64,000 bases of DNA from Candidatus Termititenax sp. (GCA_020719045.1 DYQY01000001.1:115683-179682), one strand, 5' to 3'. Positions 54,767-63,879 are shown, counted from the stretch's first letter. Program-made: numbers and translations. Notes: a model not told the origin generated them from the letters alone.

Positions 54767-55276
54767 ATGATTAAAAGAATCCTTATATGTTGCTTATGCT
54801 TTCTCTCTTTTGCGGTTAGTGATGTGTTTAAAAACAGTTCATCTTTAATATTTACGTTGCCAACCAATAAGTGGCAGTTTGAGTTTAGTCCAGAAAGGTA
54901 TGGGGTCAGTGCTGCAGGGTTTTTGGCAGGGCAGAGATGGACTAGTTCCCCAGTAATTATGTATTGTGAGATTATTCCAACTAATTATCAATTTGAGATA
55001 TTTACAAAGATACAGAATTTTAATAAAACAAGTAAAGTTAAGGATGCAAAATATCAGCAGTCAAACATGAAGATTAACAGCGCAGTTCCTTATGAGATTA
55101 CATTTTGGTCAGTGAAGGATATGGTTTATGAGTATGTTGCATATTTTTCACTTAACAAGGAGCTTGTAGCATCCATAGTGATGAGCTCTAAACGTGAGGA
55201 TATTTTACGTTTGTACGCTGAAGACTATCGAACAGTTTTAAATAATTTTGCTAAGATAGCCAGAGGGTATAAGTAA
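54767..55276 (+). CDS. exported protein of unknown function
   Basis: 169 residues with a signal peptide (MIKRILICCLCFLSFAVSD). The mature domain has alternating strands (LIFTLPTNKWQFEFSPE, EITFWSVKDMVYEYVAYFSLNK) and a C-terminal helix YAEDYRTVLNNFAKI, similar in plan to the neighbouring 211-residue exported protein. No family recognised. Divergently transcribed from that gene and convergent with mazG, with 5 bases between. Confidence 0.72.
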   Translation: MIKRILICCLCFLSFAVSDVFKNSSSLIFTLPTNKWQFEFSPERYGVSAAGFLAGQRWTSSPVIMYCEIIPTNYQFEIFTKIQNFNKTSKVKDAKYQQSNMKINSAVPYEITFWSVKDMVYEYVAYFSLNKELVASIVMSSKREDILRLYAEDYRTVLNNFAKIARGYK

Positions 55277-55281
55277 GAAGT

Positions 55282-56076
55282 CTATTTCTTAAGCGAAAGC
55301 TTAGCTTTCTTCCAAAGAGCATCCATTTCCTCTAACGAAGCATCTTTTAGGGTTTGTCCTTGTGTCTTTAATTCATCTTCAATAAAGCCAAACCTTTCCA
55401 TAAATTTGTTGTTAGAAAACTGTAGTGCTTCTTCTGGGTCTATGTTAAATTTTCTAGCAAGGTTAACAAGCGAGAATAATGCATCTCCAATCTCTTCCTT
55501 AATGCCAGCAAGATTGTTGTTTTCTATGTCAGCTTTAATTTCTTCTATCTCTTCATGAATTTTTTCCCAAACGCCATTAATATTAGCCCAGTCAAACCCA
55601 ACTCTGGCTGCTCTTTTTTGAAGTTTTTCTGCTCTAAGCAGAGCTGGAAGATTCTTAGGAATATTTTTTAATAAGGAGCCCTCTTCTTCTTTTTCCTTTT
55701 TTTCTTCTTGCTTGATTTTGTCCCAGTTTGTCCAAACATCGTCAACAGAGTTAACTGTTGCAGTAGAGAAAACGTGTGGATGACGACGTATCATTTTGTT
55801 CTTTATCTTTTCAGTGACAGAGGCGAGAGTAAAGGAGTTGTTTTTTTCAGCAACAGCAGCATGGAAAACAATATGAAAAAGTAAGTCCCCAAGCTCCTCT
55901 TCCATTTTTGCAAAATTATTTTCATCAATAGCCTCTAAAAACTCATAGGTTTCTTCTATCAAGTAATGCTTTAGTGATGAGTGTGTTTGTTCTCTATCCC
56001 AAAGGCATCCTTCTGGCGATAAAAGCTTGAGCATAACGTTTCTAAGGTCTTGATACTCTTCTAAATATTTTTCCAT
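55282..56076 (-). CDS. mazG: nucleoside triphosphate pyrophosphohydrolase MazG
   Basis: All-alpha NTP pyrophosphatase. CLWDREQTHSSLKHYLIEETYEFLEAI, MEEELGDLLFHIVFHA and the second copy IKEEIGDALFSLVNLARKFNIDPEEAL show the metal-binding ExxE-D pattern in both domains. 264 residues, typical. It follows a SurA-like gene by 4 bases, an arrangement known in other bacteria. Confidence 0.95.
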   Translation of the reverse strand: MEKYLEEYQDLRNVMLKLLSPEGCLWDREQTHSSLKHYLIEETYEFLEAIDENNFAKMEEELGDLLFHIVFHAAVAEKNNSFTLASVTEKIKNKMIRRHPHVFSTATVNSVDDVWTNWDKIKQEEKKEKEEEGSLLKNIPKNLPALLRAEKLQKRAARVGFDWANINGVWEKIHEEIEEIKADIENNNLAGIKEEIGDALFSLVNLARKFNIDPEEALQFSNNKFMERFGFIEDELKTQGQTLKDASLEEMDALWKKAKLSLKK

Positions 56077-56080
56077 AATT

Positions 56081-57052
56081 TTATTGCTCCAAAGGTTCTA
56101 ATTTGTAATCATTGTCATTTTGAGAAGAAAAGATGTTAGACACACTAAAATCTTCAGGTGGGAACATTTTGGCATTAAGCACAATCTTGCATGAGCTTAA
56201 TTGTTTTTTGAGCCAAGACTTATACGCAGTGTTTTTCTTTTCAGTAATCATAGCGTTTTTAATTAGCTCAGGAACAGCATTTATATCCATTCTGGAAGAG
56301 TGAAGCTTTATGCTACAGAGATTATTTTCGTCGTAATCTATAATAGGAGAGAAGTTGTGTGGAACTAGCATATTTAGAAGGTCTCCTACGCTTTCAGGTA
56401 ATTCTTCTATGCTTATATCTTCTTTGTATTTAGAGAGCTCTTTATTAACGTTTATTTTTGCCCAGTTTATGTTCTGGTTATGTAGAACAGACTGTAAGTA
56501 GGCTTTATTGGATGTCACAATTAAGGTGACATTGTATTTGCGCGGAGGTTCTCCAATAGAGTTTTTTGCGTAATGTTCTTTTATTTCTTCTGCACTAACA
56601 GAGTCAGTTGAAGAAGTAAGTGTGTTTGTAATTTTAGTTTTAAGTAGCTCTTTTCTTAAGCCAGCAGAAAGGTCATCGAGAGTTATTTTTTGTTCTTTCA
56701 AAGTTTTCCAGAAGCTTTTTGGGTCAGGAAATCCTTGTTTTATTTGTTCAATTTTTTCTTGAACTTCAGTGTCATTTACTGTGATATTATTCTCTTTCGT
56801 ATATTTATTAGTTAAAGCGGTTTCAACTAGCTCTTCGATTACTGCTTTTTTTATTTCTTTCATTTCGAGTTGTTCAATAGTATCGTTTTGGAAAGTAAGA
56901 TAGGATCTGTAATTGTTCATAAATTGATTCTGTAGAAGATTAAACTCTTTAACAGAGATTGGAATTGTGTCTATCGTTAATGCTGGTTCTACTGCAAAAC
57001 TCATCGAAAGAGCTAGTGGTATAAAGATAAATTTGGAAAAACTTCTTATCAT
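56081..57052 (-). CDS. SurA/PpiC-like periplasmic chaperone, possibly without isomerase activity
   Basis: 323 residues with a signal peptide (FIFIPLALSMSFA). The N-terminal segment (TIDTIPISVKEFNLLQNQ, ELVETALTNKYTKENNITVNDTEV, FWKTLKEQKITLDDLSAGLRKELL) matches the SurA N-terminal chaperone domain. The expected parvulin block after SVSAEEIKEHYAKN is poorly conserved, so the isomerase function is doubtful. A TATAAT lies 6 bases before the ATG. Operon with mazG. Confidence 0.82.
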   Translation of the reverse strand: MIRSFSKFIFIPLALSMSFAVEPALTIDTIPISVKEFNLLQNQFMNNYRSYLTFQNDTIEQLEMKEIKKAVIEELVETALTNKYTKENNITVNDTEVQEKIEQIKQGFPDPKSFWKTLKEQKITLDDLSAGLRKELLKTKITNTLTSSTDSVSAEEIKEHYAKNSIGEPPRKYNVTLIVTSNKAYLQSVLHNQNINWAKINVNKELSKYKEDISIEELPESVGDLLNMLVPHNFSPIIDYDENNLCSIKLHSSRMDINAVPELIKNAMITEKKNTAYKSWLKKQLSSCKIVLNAKMFPPEDFSVSNIFSSQNDNDYKLEPLEQ

Positions 57053-57058
57053 AGCCTA

Positions 57059-57064
57059 ATTATA
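57059..57064 (-). promoter_or_regulatory. -10 element of the SurA-like/mazG operon
   Basis: Minus strand TATAAT, 6 bases to ATG 57052; no clear -35. Confidence 0.5.
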
Positions 57065-57074
57065 TCATTATTTC

Positions 57075-57101
57075 TTGTCAGATAGAGTAGTTTTTTATAC
57101 T
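57075..57101 (+). promoter_or_regulatory. promoter of the polysaccharide operon
   Basis: -35 TTGTCA (57075-57080), short 15-base spacer, -10 TATACT (57096-57101), 11 bases to ATG 57113. Leader only a few bases. Confidence 0.45.
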
Positions 57102-57112
57102 ATTGCTTTACA

Positions 57113-57721
57113 ATGAAAATATTTACTGTTCAGGTAGGGTTTATCGATACTAACTGCTATATTCTTATAGATGCTATTGGAAGTTGTTGGGTAATAGACC
57201 CAGGTAGTGAGCCAAACAAGATTACAGCTATTTTGAGTAGAGAAAATGTCATTCCAACCAAGATACTTCTTACTCATGGTCACTTTGATCATATAGAAGC
57301 CGTTTCAAGACTAAAGGAGATGTACCCAGAGATTAAGGTGTATGTTCACGGTGAAGATGTTCCATTTTTAACTAATAATCCTATTTGGGAAAATTATCTT
57401 GGGAGACCGTTAACGAGTGCTTCATATAACGTGATAGTAAACGAGGGTGACACAATTCAAGAAGGTGAGTTATCTGCCTCGGTTATTGCTACTCCTGGTC
57501 ACTCAGCAGGGTCAGTTTGTTATTTGATTGGTGATAGTCTTTTTACCGGGGATACTTTATTTGCTTATGGAGGCATTGGTCGGACTGATTTATGGAATAG
57601 TTCTCCAGCAGCAATGCGTTCATCTTTAAAAAAGTTATTTTTACTTGAGCAAAAATTAAAGGTTTTCCCTGGACATGGACCAGCATCAACTTTGGAGCAT
57701 GAACTTTTAATAAGGGGGTAG
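57113..57721 (+). CDS. metallo-beta-lactamase-fold hydrolase, glyoxalase II-like
   Basis: 202 residues. Metal motifs ILLTHGHFDHIEA (HxHxDH), TPGHSAGSVCYLIGDSLFTGDTLF, and FPGHGPAST. GIGRTDL is typical of YcbL/GloB-like thiolesterases. The substrate is unknown. First gene before the glycosyltransferases, 5 bases apart, though the functional link is not obvious. Confidence 0.9.
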   Translation: MKIFTVQVGFIDTNCYILIDAIGSCWVIDPGSEPNKITAILSRENVIPTKILLTHGHFDHIEAVSRLKEMYPEIKVYVHGEDVPFLTNNPIWENYLGRPLTSASYNVIVNEGDTIQEGELSASVIATPGHSAGSVCYLIGDSLFTGDTLFAYGGIGRTDLWNSSPAAMRSSLKKLFLLEQKLKVFPGHGPASTLEHELLIRG

Positions 57722-57726
57722 TAAGA

Positions 57727-58617
57727 TTGGAACTTGTTTCAGTCCTGATTATTAATTATAGGACACCAGAATTAACGCTTCAGTGTGTTAATTCTTTGTT
57801 AAAAATAGAGACTTATTCAAATTTTGAGATTTTGGTACTTGAAAACGGGTCAAAAGATGAAAGTTATGAGTTTCTTAAGAAGAATCTTCCTAAAACAGTA
57901 AAATTAGTGTTGTCTGAGGATAATTTAGGTTTTGCAAAAGGGAATAATTATTTAGAGAAGCATGCAAAGGGTAAGTATATATTATTCTTAAATAGTGACA
58001 CTTATTTAACTAAAAGCTTATTAAAAGAATTAGTATCAGTGCTTAAGGAGAATGAAAAAGTAGCAGTAGTTGGACCAAGAATATTGAATCCAGATAATTC
58101 AATTCAACCATCTGTGTTTAGATTCCCTTCTATTTGGGAGTCTTTTTGTTATTGTAGTTTTCTTGCGGTTATTTTAAAACCAATAGTTTTATTTGGTGGG
58201 TTTGATGCTTTTAAGTATGACAAACAAAGGAAAGTAGGATTTGTTTCAGGAGCATGTATGCTTATTAGCAGGAAAGATTTTGATTTAATTGGTAAGTTTG
58301 ATGAAAGGTTCTTTATGTATGCCGAAGAAACAGACCTAGCATATCGACTTCATTTATTAGGAAGATTTTGCTTGTTTTCGCCAACTGGAGATGTTGTTCA
58401 TTTAGGTGGAGCAAGTTCTAAAGAAAAGATAACAGAAATGTTTGTTTTGAATAGAAAACGGTATTTCTTAAAACATTTTGGAGCTTTTGGGAGCAAGTTT
58501 ATTATCTTAGAGCTGATGATTGGTTTTTTGTTAAGAGCAATTGTGTTTATATTTGTTAATCATAGAAAAGCCAAAGAATATTTTAATAAATATATAGCAT
58601 ATGCACATGTTCTATAA
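57727..58617 (+). CDS. family 2 glycosyltransferase, rhamnosyltransferase-like
   Basis: 296 residues; GT-A fold. SVLIINYRTPELTLQCV, VLENGSKDESYEFL, GFAKGNNYL, LFLNSDTYL (DxD equivalent), GACMLISRKDF, GKFDERFFMYAEETDLAYRL are the WbbL-type motifs. TTG start 57727 with GGGGG upstream. A C-terminal hydrophobic helix (MIGFLLRAIVFIF) suggests membrane association. It overlaps the next gene by 17 bases. Confidence 0.9.
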   Translation: MELVSVLIINYRTPELTLQCVNSLLKIETYSNFEILVLENGSKDESYEFLKKNLPKTVKLVLSEDNLGFAKGNNYLEKHAKGKYILFLNSDTYLTKSLLKELVSVLKENEKVAVVGPRILNPDNSIQPSVFRFPSIWESFCYCSFLAVILKPIVLFGGFDAFKYDKQRKVGFVSGACMLISRKDFDLIGKFDERFFMYAEETDLAYRLHLLGRFCLFSPTGDVVHLGGASSKEKITEMFVLNRKRYFLKHFGAFGSKFIILELMIGFLLRAIVFIFVNHRKAKEYFNKYIAYAHVL

Positions 58618-59890
58618 AGTAATTCTGCCTGCAATAGTTGCTCTTTTTTTAGGAGCATTGTTCTATATATTGCCAAGTAATTTTGTTTTATTTCTTATTG
58701 CTGGTGTTGCAGGCGCTGCTTTTTTGTTTTTTAATTCCAAGATAGGAATTGGATTATTAGCTGTTGCAGCTTTGTTTCCATTTTATAGGCAAATAGGGCC
58801 AGCTATAGTGCCTCTTGTTGATGTTTTATTATTGTCCGTGTTTGTTCCATGGCTACTTATTACTGCGTTATATAGTAAGATGATACAAATTCCCAAAATA
58901 CTTGGTTCTATAATCTTTATGTTGGTTGTATTTGCAGGGACAGTGTTTATTGCTCATGATAAAGCCACCACTATTAAAGAAATATTGCAATTGGTGCTCT
59001 TTGCAATTATTTATACCTTAACTATCTATAATAATATTAGTAGCATAAGCATAGTTAAGAAAATGATGGGTTTTTTGTCAGTAGGAGTAGCTTTATTAGG
59101 GGGGCTAGCTGTTATTCAATTTTTACAAACACGTTCTGTTATTGGAATATATGTGTTGGGGCTACATAAAAACGCATTAGGTGGCTTGATGAGCTTGGCT
59201 TTTCCTTATGTTTTAATGAAAGTATTTACATCTGAAAAAAAGTTAGGTTGGATAATTATTGCTGTTTTTAATGGTCTAGGTTTGATGGTTTCATTATCGA
59301 GAGGTGCTTGGTTGGGTGCATTTGTGGGAGTATTAATAATTTCTGCCTTTTTGGGAAAAAAGTATTTTAGAACAGTTTTTCTTGCAGTATGTATTTTATG
59401 GTTAGCATTTGTTTTTTTTATTCCAAGTAATTTTAAAGAGGCAGCTACAAGTATTAAAACATTAAGTGATAGGCAGGTTTATTGGCAGATAGCAACCAGT
59501 GGGTTTTTGAAAAATCCAATATATGGTTGGGGGTATGCAAATTACAAGTATGCCGCATATGAGTATCTTGGAATAAGAAAGGGTAATTTGTTTCTTTCTA
59601 TTGATCCGCACAATATGTTGTATCGGTTTGCGGTTGAGACCGGGGTAGTAGGGTTAAGTGCATTTTTTGTTTTTTCTTTGGTTTTGTTTAGGCGAGGATA
59701 TATTGCTATAGGTGTAGCAAGGAATAAAACAGAAAAGTGGTATTTACTTGTAGGTATCTATGGAGGACTATGGGCGTATTATGTTCATGGTCTTTTTGAT
59801 GTTTTTTGGACAAGGGGAGCAGGTTCCCTGTTTTGGATATATGTAGGACTTATATCTGTTTTGGCTGAGAGGAAACTTAGTAGTAAATAA
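58601..59890 (+). CDS. O-antigen ligase/polymerase-like membrane protein
   Basis: 429 residues with about 11-12 membrane segments. The Wzy_C/WaaL region shows LSRGAWLGAFVGVLIISAF, then a long loop with RQVYWQIATSGFLKNPIYGWGYANY and DPHNMLYRFAVETGVVGL, where the PHN-x-Y and G-x-x-N motifs are typical. It joins or polymerises O-antigen-type chains in the inner membrane; ligase and polymerase cannot be separated by sequence. Confidence 0.87.
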   Translation: MHMFYKVILPAIVALFLGALFYILPSNFVLFLIAGVAGAAFLFFNSKIGIGLLAVAALFPFYRQIGPAIVPLVDVLLLSVFVPWLLITALYSKMIQIPKILGSIIFMLVVFAGTVFIAHDKATTIKEILQLVLFAIIYTLTIYNNISSISIVKKMMGFLSVGVALLGGLAVIQFLQTRSVIGIYVLGLHKNALGGLMSLAFPYVLMKVFTSEKKLGWIIIAVFNGLGLMVSLSRGAWLGAFVGVLIISAFLGKKYFRTVFLAVCILWLAFVFFIPSNFKEAATSIKTLSDRQVYWQIATSGFLKNPIYGWGYANYKYAAYEYLGIRKGNLFLSIDPHNMLYRFAVETGVVGLSAFFVFSLVLFRRGYIAIGVARNKTEKWYLLVGIYGGLWAYYVHGLFDVFWTRGAGSLFWIYVGLISVLAERKLSSK

Positions 59891-59962
59891 CTTTGGTTTT
59901 GATTTGTTGTGGTTGACTTCCTTATCTATTTTGTGATGAAATATATTTAGGGAAAGTAAATT

Positions 59963-61156
59963 GTGGGGGATTTTTTGACAAGTGTAGCGTTTGTAGTTGA
60001 TTCTATTCCAATTTTTGCTGGTGTACAAAGATATGTTCTTAACAGTTGTATTGGGCTTAGAAATACTGGATTTCAACCGTATGTTGTTTTAAGAAAAAAT
60101 GATAAGTTCACAGAGCATCTTAGAGCTAATCAGATAGAATATTTTGAATATTGTGGAAATATTCTTCATCCTCTTAACTTGATAAGGATTGCATTGTTTT
60201 CTCGTTCAAGAAAGATAAAGATAGTTCATTCTAATATGGGGATGTCTGCTATTGCGGTTGCCTTGCTTAAGCCTTTTATTGCAGCGAAGAAACATGTTTT
60301 TACTCAGCATTTTGTTCATCCAGCTAGTAGTCAGAGTAGCGCGCTGAAGAGATGCGTTGCTAAAGTTTTGTTTATGTGGGTTTATGGTAGCCACGATAAT
60401 GTGATTGCTGTTTCAGAAGAGGTAAAAAAAGCAATAATTGATAGGAAAGAAGTCAGCCGCAAGAAGGTAGAAATGATTTGGAACGGTATACCAGCCAATC
60501 AAAAAACAAAGAGATTTTTAGAAGCTAATGGCTCTATAACTTACATGATAAATAAGGAACAAAAAATAATTGAAAAAGTTGTAAAAACAAATAATGCTGT
60601 AAAGAATCAAGTAAGCAAGATTAAGAAAAGCAAACCAGTATTACTAATGGTATCTCGATTAGAGCCTGACAAGAATGTTCATGAGGTAATTGATATTATG
60701 GATAGCATTAAAAGGGAAGGTTATGATTTTAAGTTTTTCCTAATAGGTGCAGGAAGTTTGGAACAAGCCATTAAAGATAAAGTAAATGAATATGGCTTAA
60801 TGGAACATGTGTTTATTACAGGCCAGGTAAAGGATGTTGAGGCTTATTATCAGCAAGCAGACATTCTTGTTCACCCTGTTTTCAATGAAGCATTTGGTTT
60901 TGTGTTGGTTGAGGCAATGTCATATAGGCTACCGGTAATTGCGATTAATTCTGGTGGGCCTAAAGATATAGTGGTGAATAATGAGACAGGATTTCTAGTG
61001 GAAGACATGCAAGAACTAAAAAGCAAGATTAAGCAGATGCTTATTAATATGGACTCTGTTTCTATTATGGGAGAGAGGTCCTATTCAAGATATATAGAGC
61101 AGTTTACCTTGGAAAGAATGTCAGCAAGAATGTCCGAAGTATACCTTGGTAAATGA
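59963..61156 (+). CDS. family 4 glycosyltransferase (1)
   Basis: 397 residues, GT-B fold. The N-terminal part (GVQRYVLNSCIGLRN, HSNMGMSAIAVALL, NVIAVSEEVKKAI, MIWNGIP) and donor site LLMVSRLEPDKNVHEVID, DILVHPVFNEAFGFVLVEAMSYRLPVIA are typical. GTG 59963 with GGGAAA upstream is my choice; TTG 59975 is an alternative. An unusual lysine-rich insert (IINKEQKIIEKVVKTNN region) lies between the two domains. It overlaps the next gene by 4 bases. Confidence 0.9.
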   Translation: MGDFLTSVAFVVDSIPIFAGVQRYVLNSCIGLRNTGFQPYVVLRKNDKFTEHLRANQIEYFEYCGNILHPLNLIRIALFSRSRKIKIVHSNMGMSAIAVALLKPFIAAKKHVFTQHFVHPASSQSSALKRCVAKVLFMWVYGSHDNVIAVSEEVKKAIIDRKEVSRKKVEMIWNGIPANQKTKRFLEANGSITYMINKEQKIIEKVVKTNNAVKNQVSKIKKSKPVLLMVSRLEPDKNVHEVIDIMDSIKREGYDFKFFLIGAGSLEQAIKDKVNEYGLMEHVFITGQVKDVEAYYQQADILVHPVFNEAFGFVLVEAMSYRLPVIAINSGGPKDIVVNNETGFLVEDMQELKSKIKQMLINMDSVSIMGERSYSRYIEQFTLERMSARMSEVYLGK

Positions 61157-62256
61157 GGATACTGGCGGTTGGACATTGTTTTGTAAACCATGATAACGCC
61201 AAATTTTTAACAATCCTTGCGAGACGGGGGCATGTTGTTAAGATAATTTCTCCAGAGTATTGGTTAGAAAATTCCCAGAAAATGTTTCAGAAGAAAATCG
61301 ATGAGTTAGTAGAGATTCAAGTGCTTCCAACAGTCCTTAAGAGTAATTTGACAATATATTTTTATTTGTTTGGGTTAACCAAACAGGTTATTAGATTTAA
61401 GCCAGATGTGATTGAGTTTTTTGAGGAGCCGTGGAGTTTTTCCCTTTTCCAGATATGTATATTGAAAAGACTATTTTTTAGGAAAATACCAATTGTTTGC
61501 TATAGTGCTCAAAATATATATAAAAATAGATGGTTTCCTTTTAATTTTATCGAATGGTTCAACTTGAAGACAATTAATGCTATCCACGTATGTAACACAG
61601 AGGTAGTAAAAGTGCTTAGAGAAAAAGGGTACAAGAGAGCTATTGAGATGATTCCTTTGGGTATAGATTTTGGAAAGTTTTCTTTAAAGCAATTAGTAGC
61701 TACTGATGTTCTTTCAGTAGGGTTTTCAGGCAGATTTATTAAAGAGAAAGATATAATAACTTTGATTAAAGCAACAGAAGGGCTTTCAGGGGTTAGACTT
61801 TTATTAGCAGGCAGTGGTCCAGAGGAGGAATCCCTAAAAAGATATGTTCATGATAAAAAGCTATCAGAACAAGTTGAGTTTTTTGGTGTTATTCCGTTTG
61901 AGAAGGTAGAAGAGTTTTATCAGAAAATTGATGTACTTGTGCTTCCTACTATTGGTTCAAAATCATATAAGGAACAGTTTGGCAGAGTATTACTGGAAGC
62001 AATGGCGGTTGGTTGTATTGTTATTGGATCTAACGAGGGGTCAATCCCAGAGGTAATTGAAGATAAAGGTTTGATATTTCAAGCTGGAAACGTTGAGGAT
62101 TTAAAGGCAAAGATTATTGAGGTTAAAAAGGATTTAACGAAGCTTAATAGAAATCGATTAGCTATTAGGGATTGGGTAATTAAAAAGTATTCATGGGACA
62201 ACGTAACGGATATGTATGAGTCAATGTATAAGGGAGTCAGCAGTGATAGGGTTTAA
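61153..62256 (+). CDS. family 4 glycosyltransferase (2)
   Basis: 367 residues. N-terminal RILAVGHCFVNHDNAKFLTILARRGHVV, FEEPWSFSLFQ, AIHVCNTEVVKVLREKG, EMIPLGIDFGKF; donor motifs VGFSGRFIKEKDIITLIKA, LLAGSGPEEESL, VLPTIGSKSYKEQFGRVLLEAMAVGCIVI. ATGA overlap with the upstream gene indicates coupling. Confidence 0.9.
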   Translation: MRILAVGHCFVNHDNAKFLTILARRGHVVKIISPEYWLENSQKMFQKKIDELVEIQVLPTVLKSNLTIYFYLFGLTKQVIRFKPDVIEFFEEPWSFSLFQICILKRLFFRKIPIVCYSAQNIYKNRWFPFNFIEWFNLKTINAIHVCNTEVVKVLREKGYKRAIEMIPLGIDFGKFSLKQLVATDVLSVGFSGRFIKEKDIITLIKATEGLSGVRLLLAGSGPEEESLKRYVHDKKLSEQVEFFGVIPFEKVEEFYQKIDVLVLPTIGSKSYKEQFGRVLLEAMAVGCIVIGSNEGSIPEVIEDKGLIFQAGNVEDLKAKIIEVKKDLTKLNRNRLAIRDWVIKKYSWDNVTDMYESMYKGVSSDRV

Positions 62257-63346
62257 TGCCCACTTACTTTCGCTTGGAAAAAATTATAGAAACACGGGAA
62301 TTAGTGTTTATATAAAGAACGTACTGAACGGTATGCATGACCTTGGTACTATCAATATGAATATTTATTCGTCAGAAAGGGAGCTTTATTCGTTTTATCC
62401 TAATTTTCATCATAGTGTTTCAAGGTTGAAGACGGCATCACCTGCTCAGAGAATAGTGTGGGAGCAGTTGGTCGCTCCTTTTGTATGTAAGAAAGATAAG
62501 TTAAGGTTATTTCATTCACCACTTAATGTTTGTCCATATTTTAATATATCTGGGGTACGGCATGTTGTAACAGTTCACGATCTTGCAAACTTTGTTTATC
62601 CACAGTTTTACAATCATTGGAAGCAGAAGTATTTAACAAAAGCAGCACAAGTAACTTTGCCGAAAGCAGATAGGCTAATTGCTGTTTCTGAAAGTACGAA
62701 AAAGGATTTAGTTGAGATATTGGGTATACCAGAGAATAAAGTTACAGTTATTCACAATGGATTTAATTTAAAAGATGTTAAGGCAGAAAGGTTAGATGTA
62801 TTATTGCCTGATGAATTTTTGCTTTTTGTAGGAACAATGGAGCCACGAAAGAATTTGGCAAATCTGATGAGAGCATTAATTAAGTTGGCTGAGGAAAGTA
62901 AGGTTATGGTGCCGATTGTTCTGGTTGGGCCTGCAGGATGGAAGCATAGTGAGGCTAATGAGTTAATTGATATATATTCTAAAGTTAGGCAAGTTGTAAG
63001 ACTGGGCTATGTTTCTGATGGTCAGCTTTTAAGTCTTTACAAAAAAGCGCTAGCCTTTGTTTATCCGTCATATTACGAGGGGTTTGGTTTGCCGATTATT
63101 GAAGCGATGAGTGCTGGTGTTCCAGTGATTTGTGGCAACAATTCTTCTCAAGTTGAAGTAGGAGGTGATGCTGTTGTCTCTGTTTGCGCTGATAATTACC
63201 ATGACATTGCAGAGAAGATACTTTATGTAATGAATAATGCTACTTTAAGAAAAACAATGAGTGAAAAAGGAATGATTCAGGCAAAGAAGTTTGATTGGGG
63301 CAAAGCTTCAAAGCAAACGATTAATGTGTATAATGAGTTGATATGA
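62243..63346 (+). CDS. family 4 glycosyltransferase (3), mannosyltransferase-like
   Basis: About 367 residues. GFNAHLLSLGKNYRNTGISVYIKNVL, VTVHDLANFVYP, RLIAVSESTKKDLVEILGI, VIHNGFN, LFVGTMEPRKNLANLMRAL, VYPSYYEGFGLPIIEAMSAGVPVICGN are typical of WbaZ/MtfA-like enzymes. The frame opens at 62216, but I start at GTG 62243 (VIGFNAHL): AAGGGAG lies six bases upstream and family proteins begin here. It overlaps the previous gene by 14 bases. Confidence 0.88.
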   Translation: MIGFNAHLLSLGKNYRNTGISVYIKNVLNGMHDLGTINMNIYSSERELYSFYPNFHHSVSRLKTASPAQRIVWEQLVAPFVCKKDKLRLFHSPLNVCPYFNISGVRHVVTVHDLANFVYPQFYNHWKQKYLTKAAQVTLPKADRLIAVSESTKKDLVEILGIPENKVTVIHNGFNLKDVKAERLDVLLPDEFLLFVGTMEPRKNLANLMRALIKLAEESKVMVPIVLVGPAGWKHSEANELIDIYSKVRQVVRLGYVSDGQLLSLYKKALAFVYPSYYEGFGLPIIEAMSAGVPVICGNNSSQVEVGGDAVVSVCADNYHDIAEKILYVMNNATLRKTMSEKGMIQAKKFDWGKASKQTINVYNELI

Positions 63347-63879
63347 AAGATAAATTAAATATTGGTTGCGGGAATGATATTAGGGATGGATATGTTAATT
63401 TGGACATGTATCCTTTGCCTGGAGTAGATGTTGTTCATGATTTGTTAGTAATTCCATTACCATTTGAGGATAAGCAGTTTTCAGAGGTTGTTTGCAAAGA
63501 TGTTTTAGAACACTTGGAATATGGTGGGTTGATGGCTGATATTTATAGGGTAATGAAACCAGGCGCTTCATTATATATTCGTGTGCCACATTTTACTTCA
63601 AGAGATAATTATTTAGATCCAACACATAAAAAGAAGTTTTCTTTTCGTGCATTAGAGTTTTTTGTAAAAGGATCAAAGTTTGGACGAGAGTATTACTTTG
63701 GTTTTCAAGGGTACAGCACCATTAAAACAGAGCTTACTTTCAAGAAAGGACTAATGTTCTGGAATTATCTTGTAGAAGCGCTAGTTAATTCTAGCTTTAC
63801 TGCAAAGAGCATTTATGAACTTACGATTCTTTGCTATATGTTTCCAGCAAGAAACATAAATATTGTGCTTAATAAATAG
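63343..63879 (+). CDS. SAM-dependent methyltransferase of the polysaccharide operon
   Basis: 178 residues, type-11 methyltransferase. LNIGCGNDIRDGYVNLDMYPLPGVDVVHDL (SAM motif, slightly shortened), VVCKDVLEHLEYGGLMADIYRVMKPGASLYIRVPH. It probably methylates a sugar or acts at a chain end, from context only. ATGA overlap with the upstream glycosyltransferase. The last 120 bases of the window after it hold no gene that I can support. Confidence 0.85.
   Translation: MKDKLNIGCGNDIRDGYVNLDMYPLPGVDVVHDLLVIPLPFEDKQFSEVVCKDVLEHLEYGGLMADIYRVMKPGASLYIRVPHFTSRDNYLDPTHKKKFSFRALEFFVKGSKFGREYYFGFQGYSTIKTELTFKKGLMFWNYLVEALVNSSFTAKSIYELTILCYMFPARNINIVLNK

Noticed and set aside
62596-62604. Consensus DnaA box TTATCCACA in a glycosyltransferase gene
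   Set aside because: Isolated, in coding sequence, far from the origin; expected by chance.
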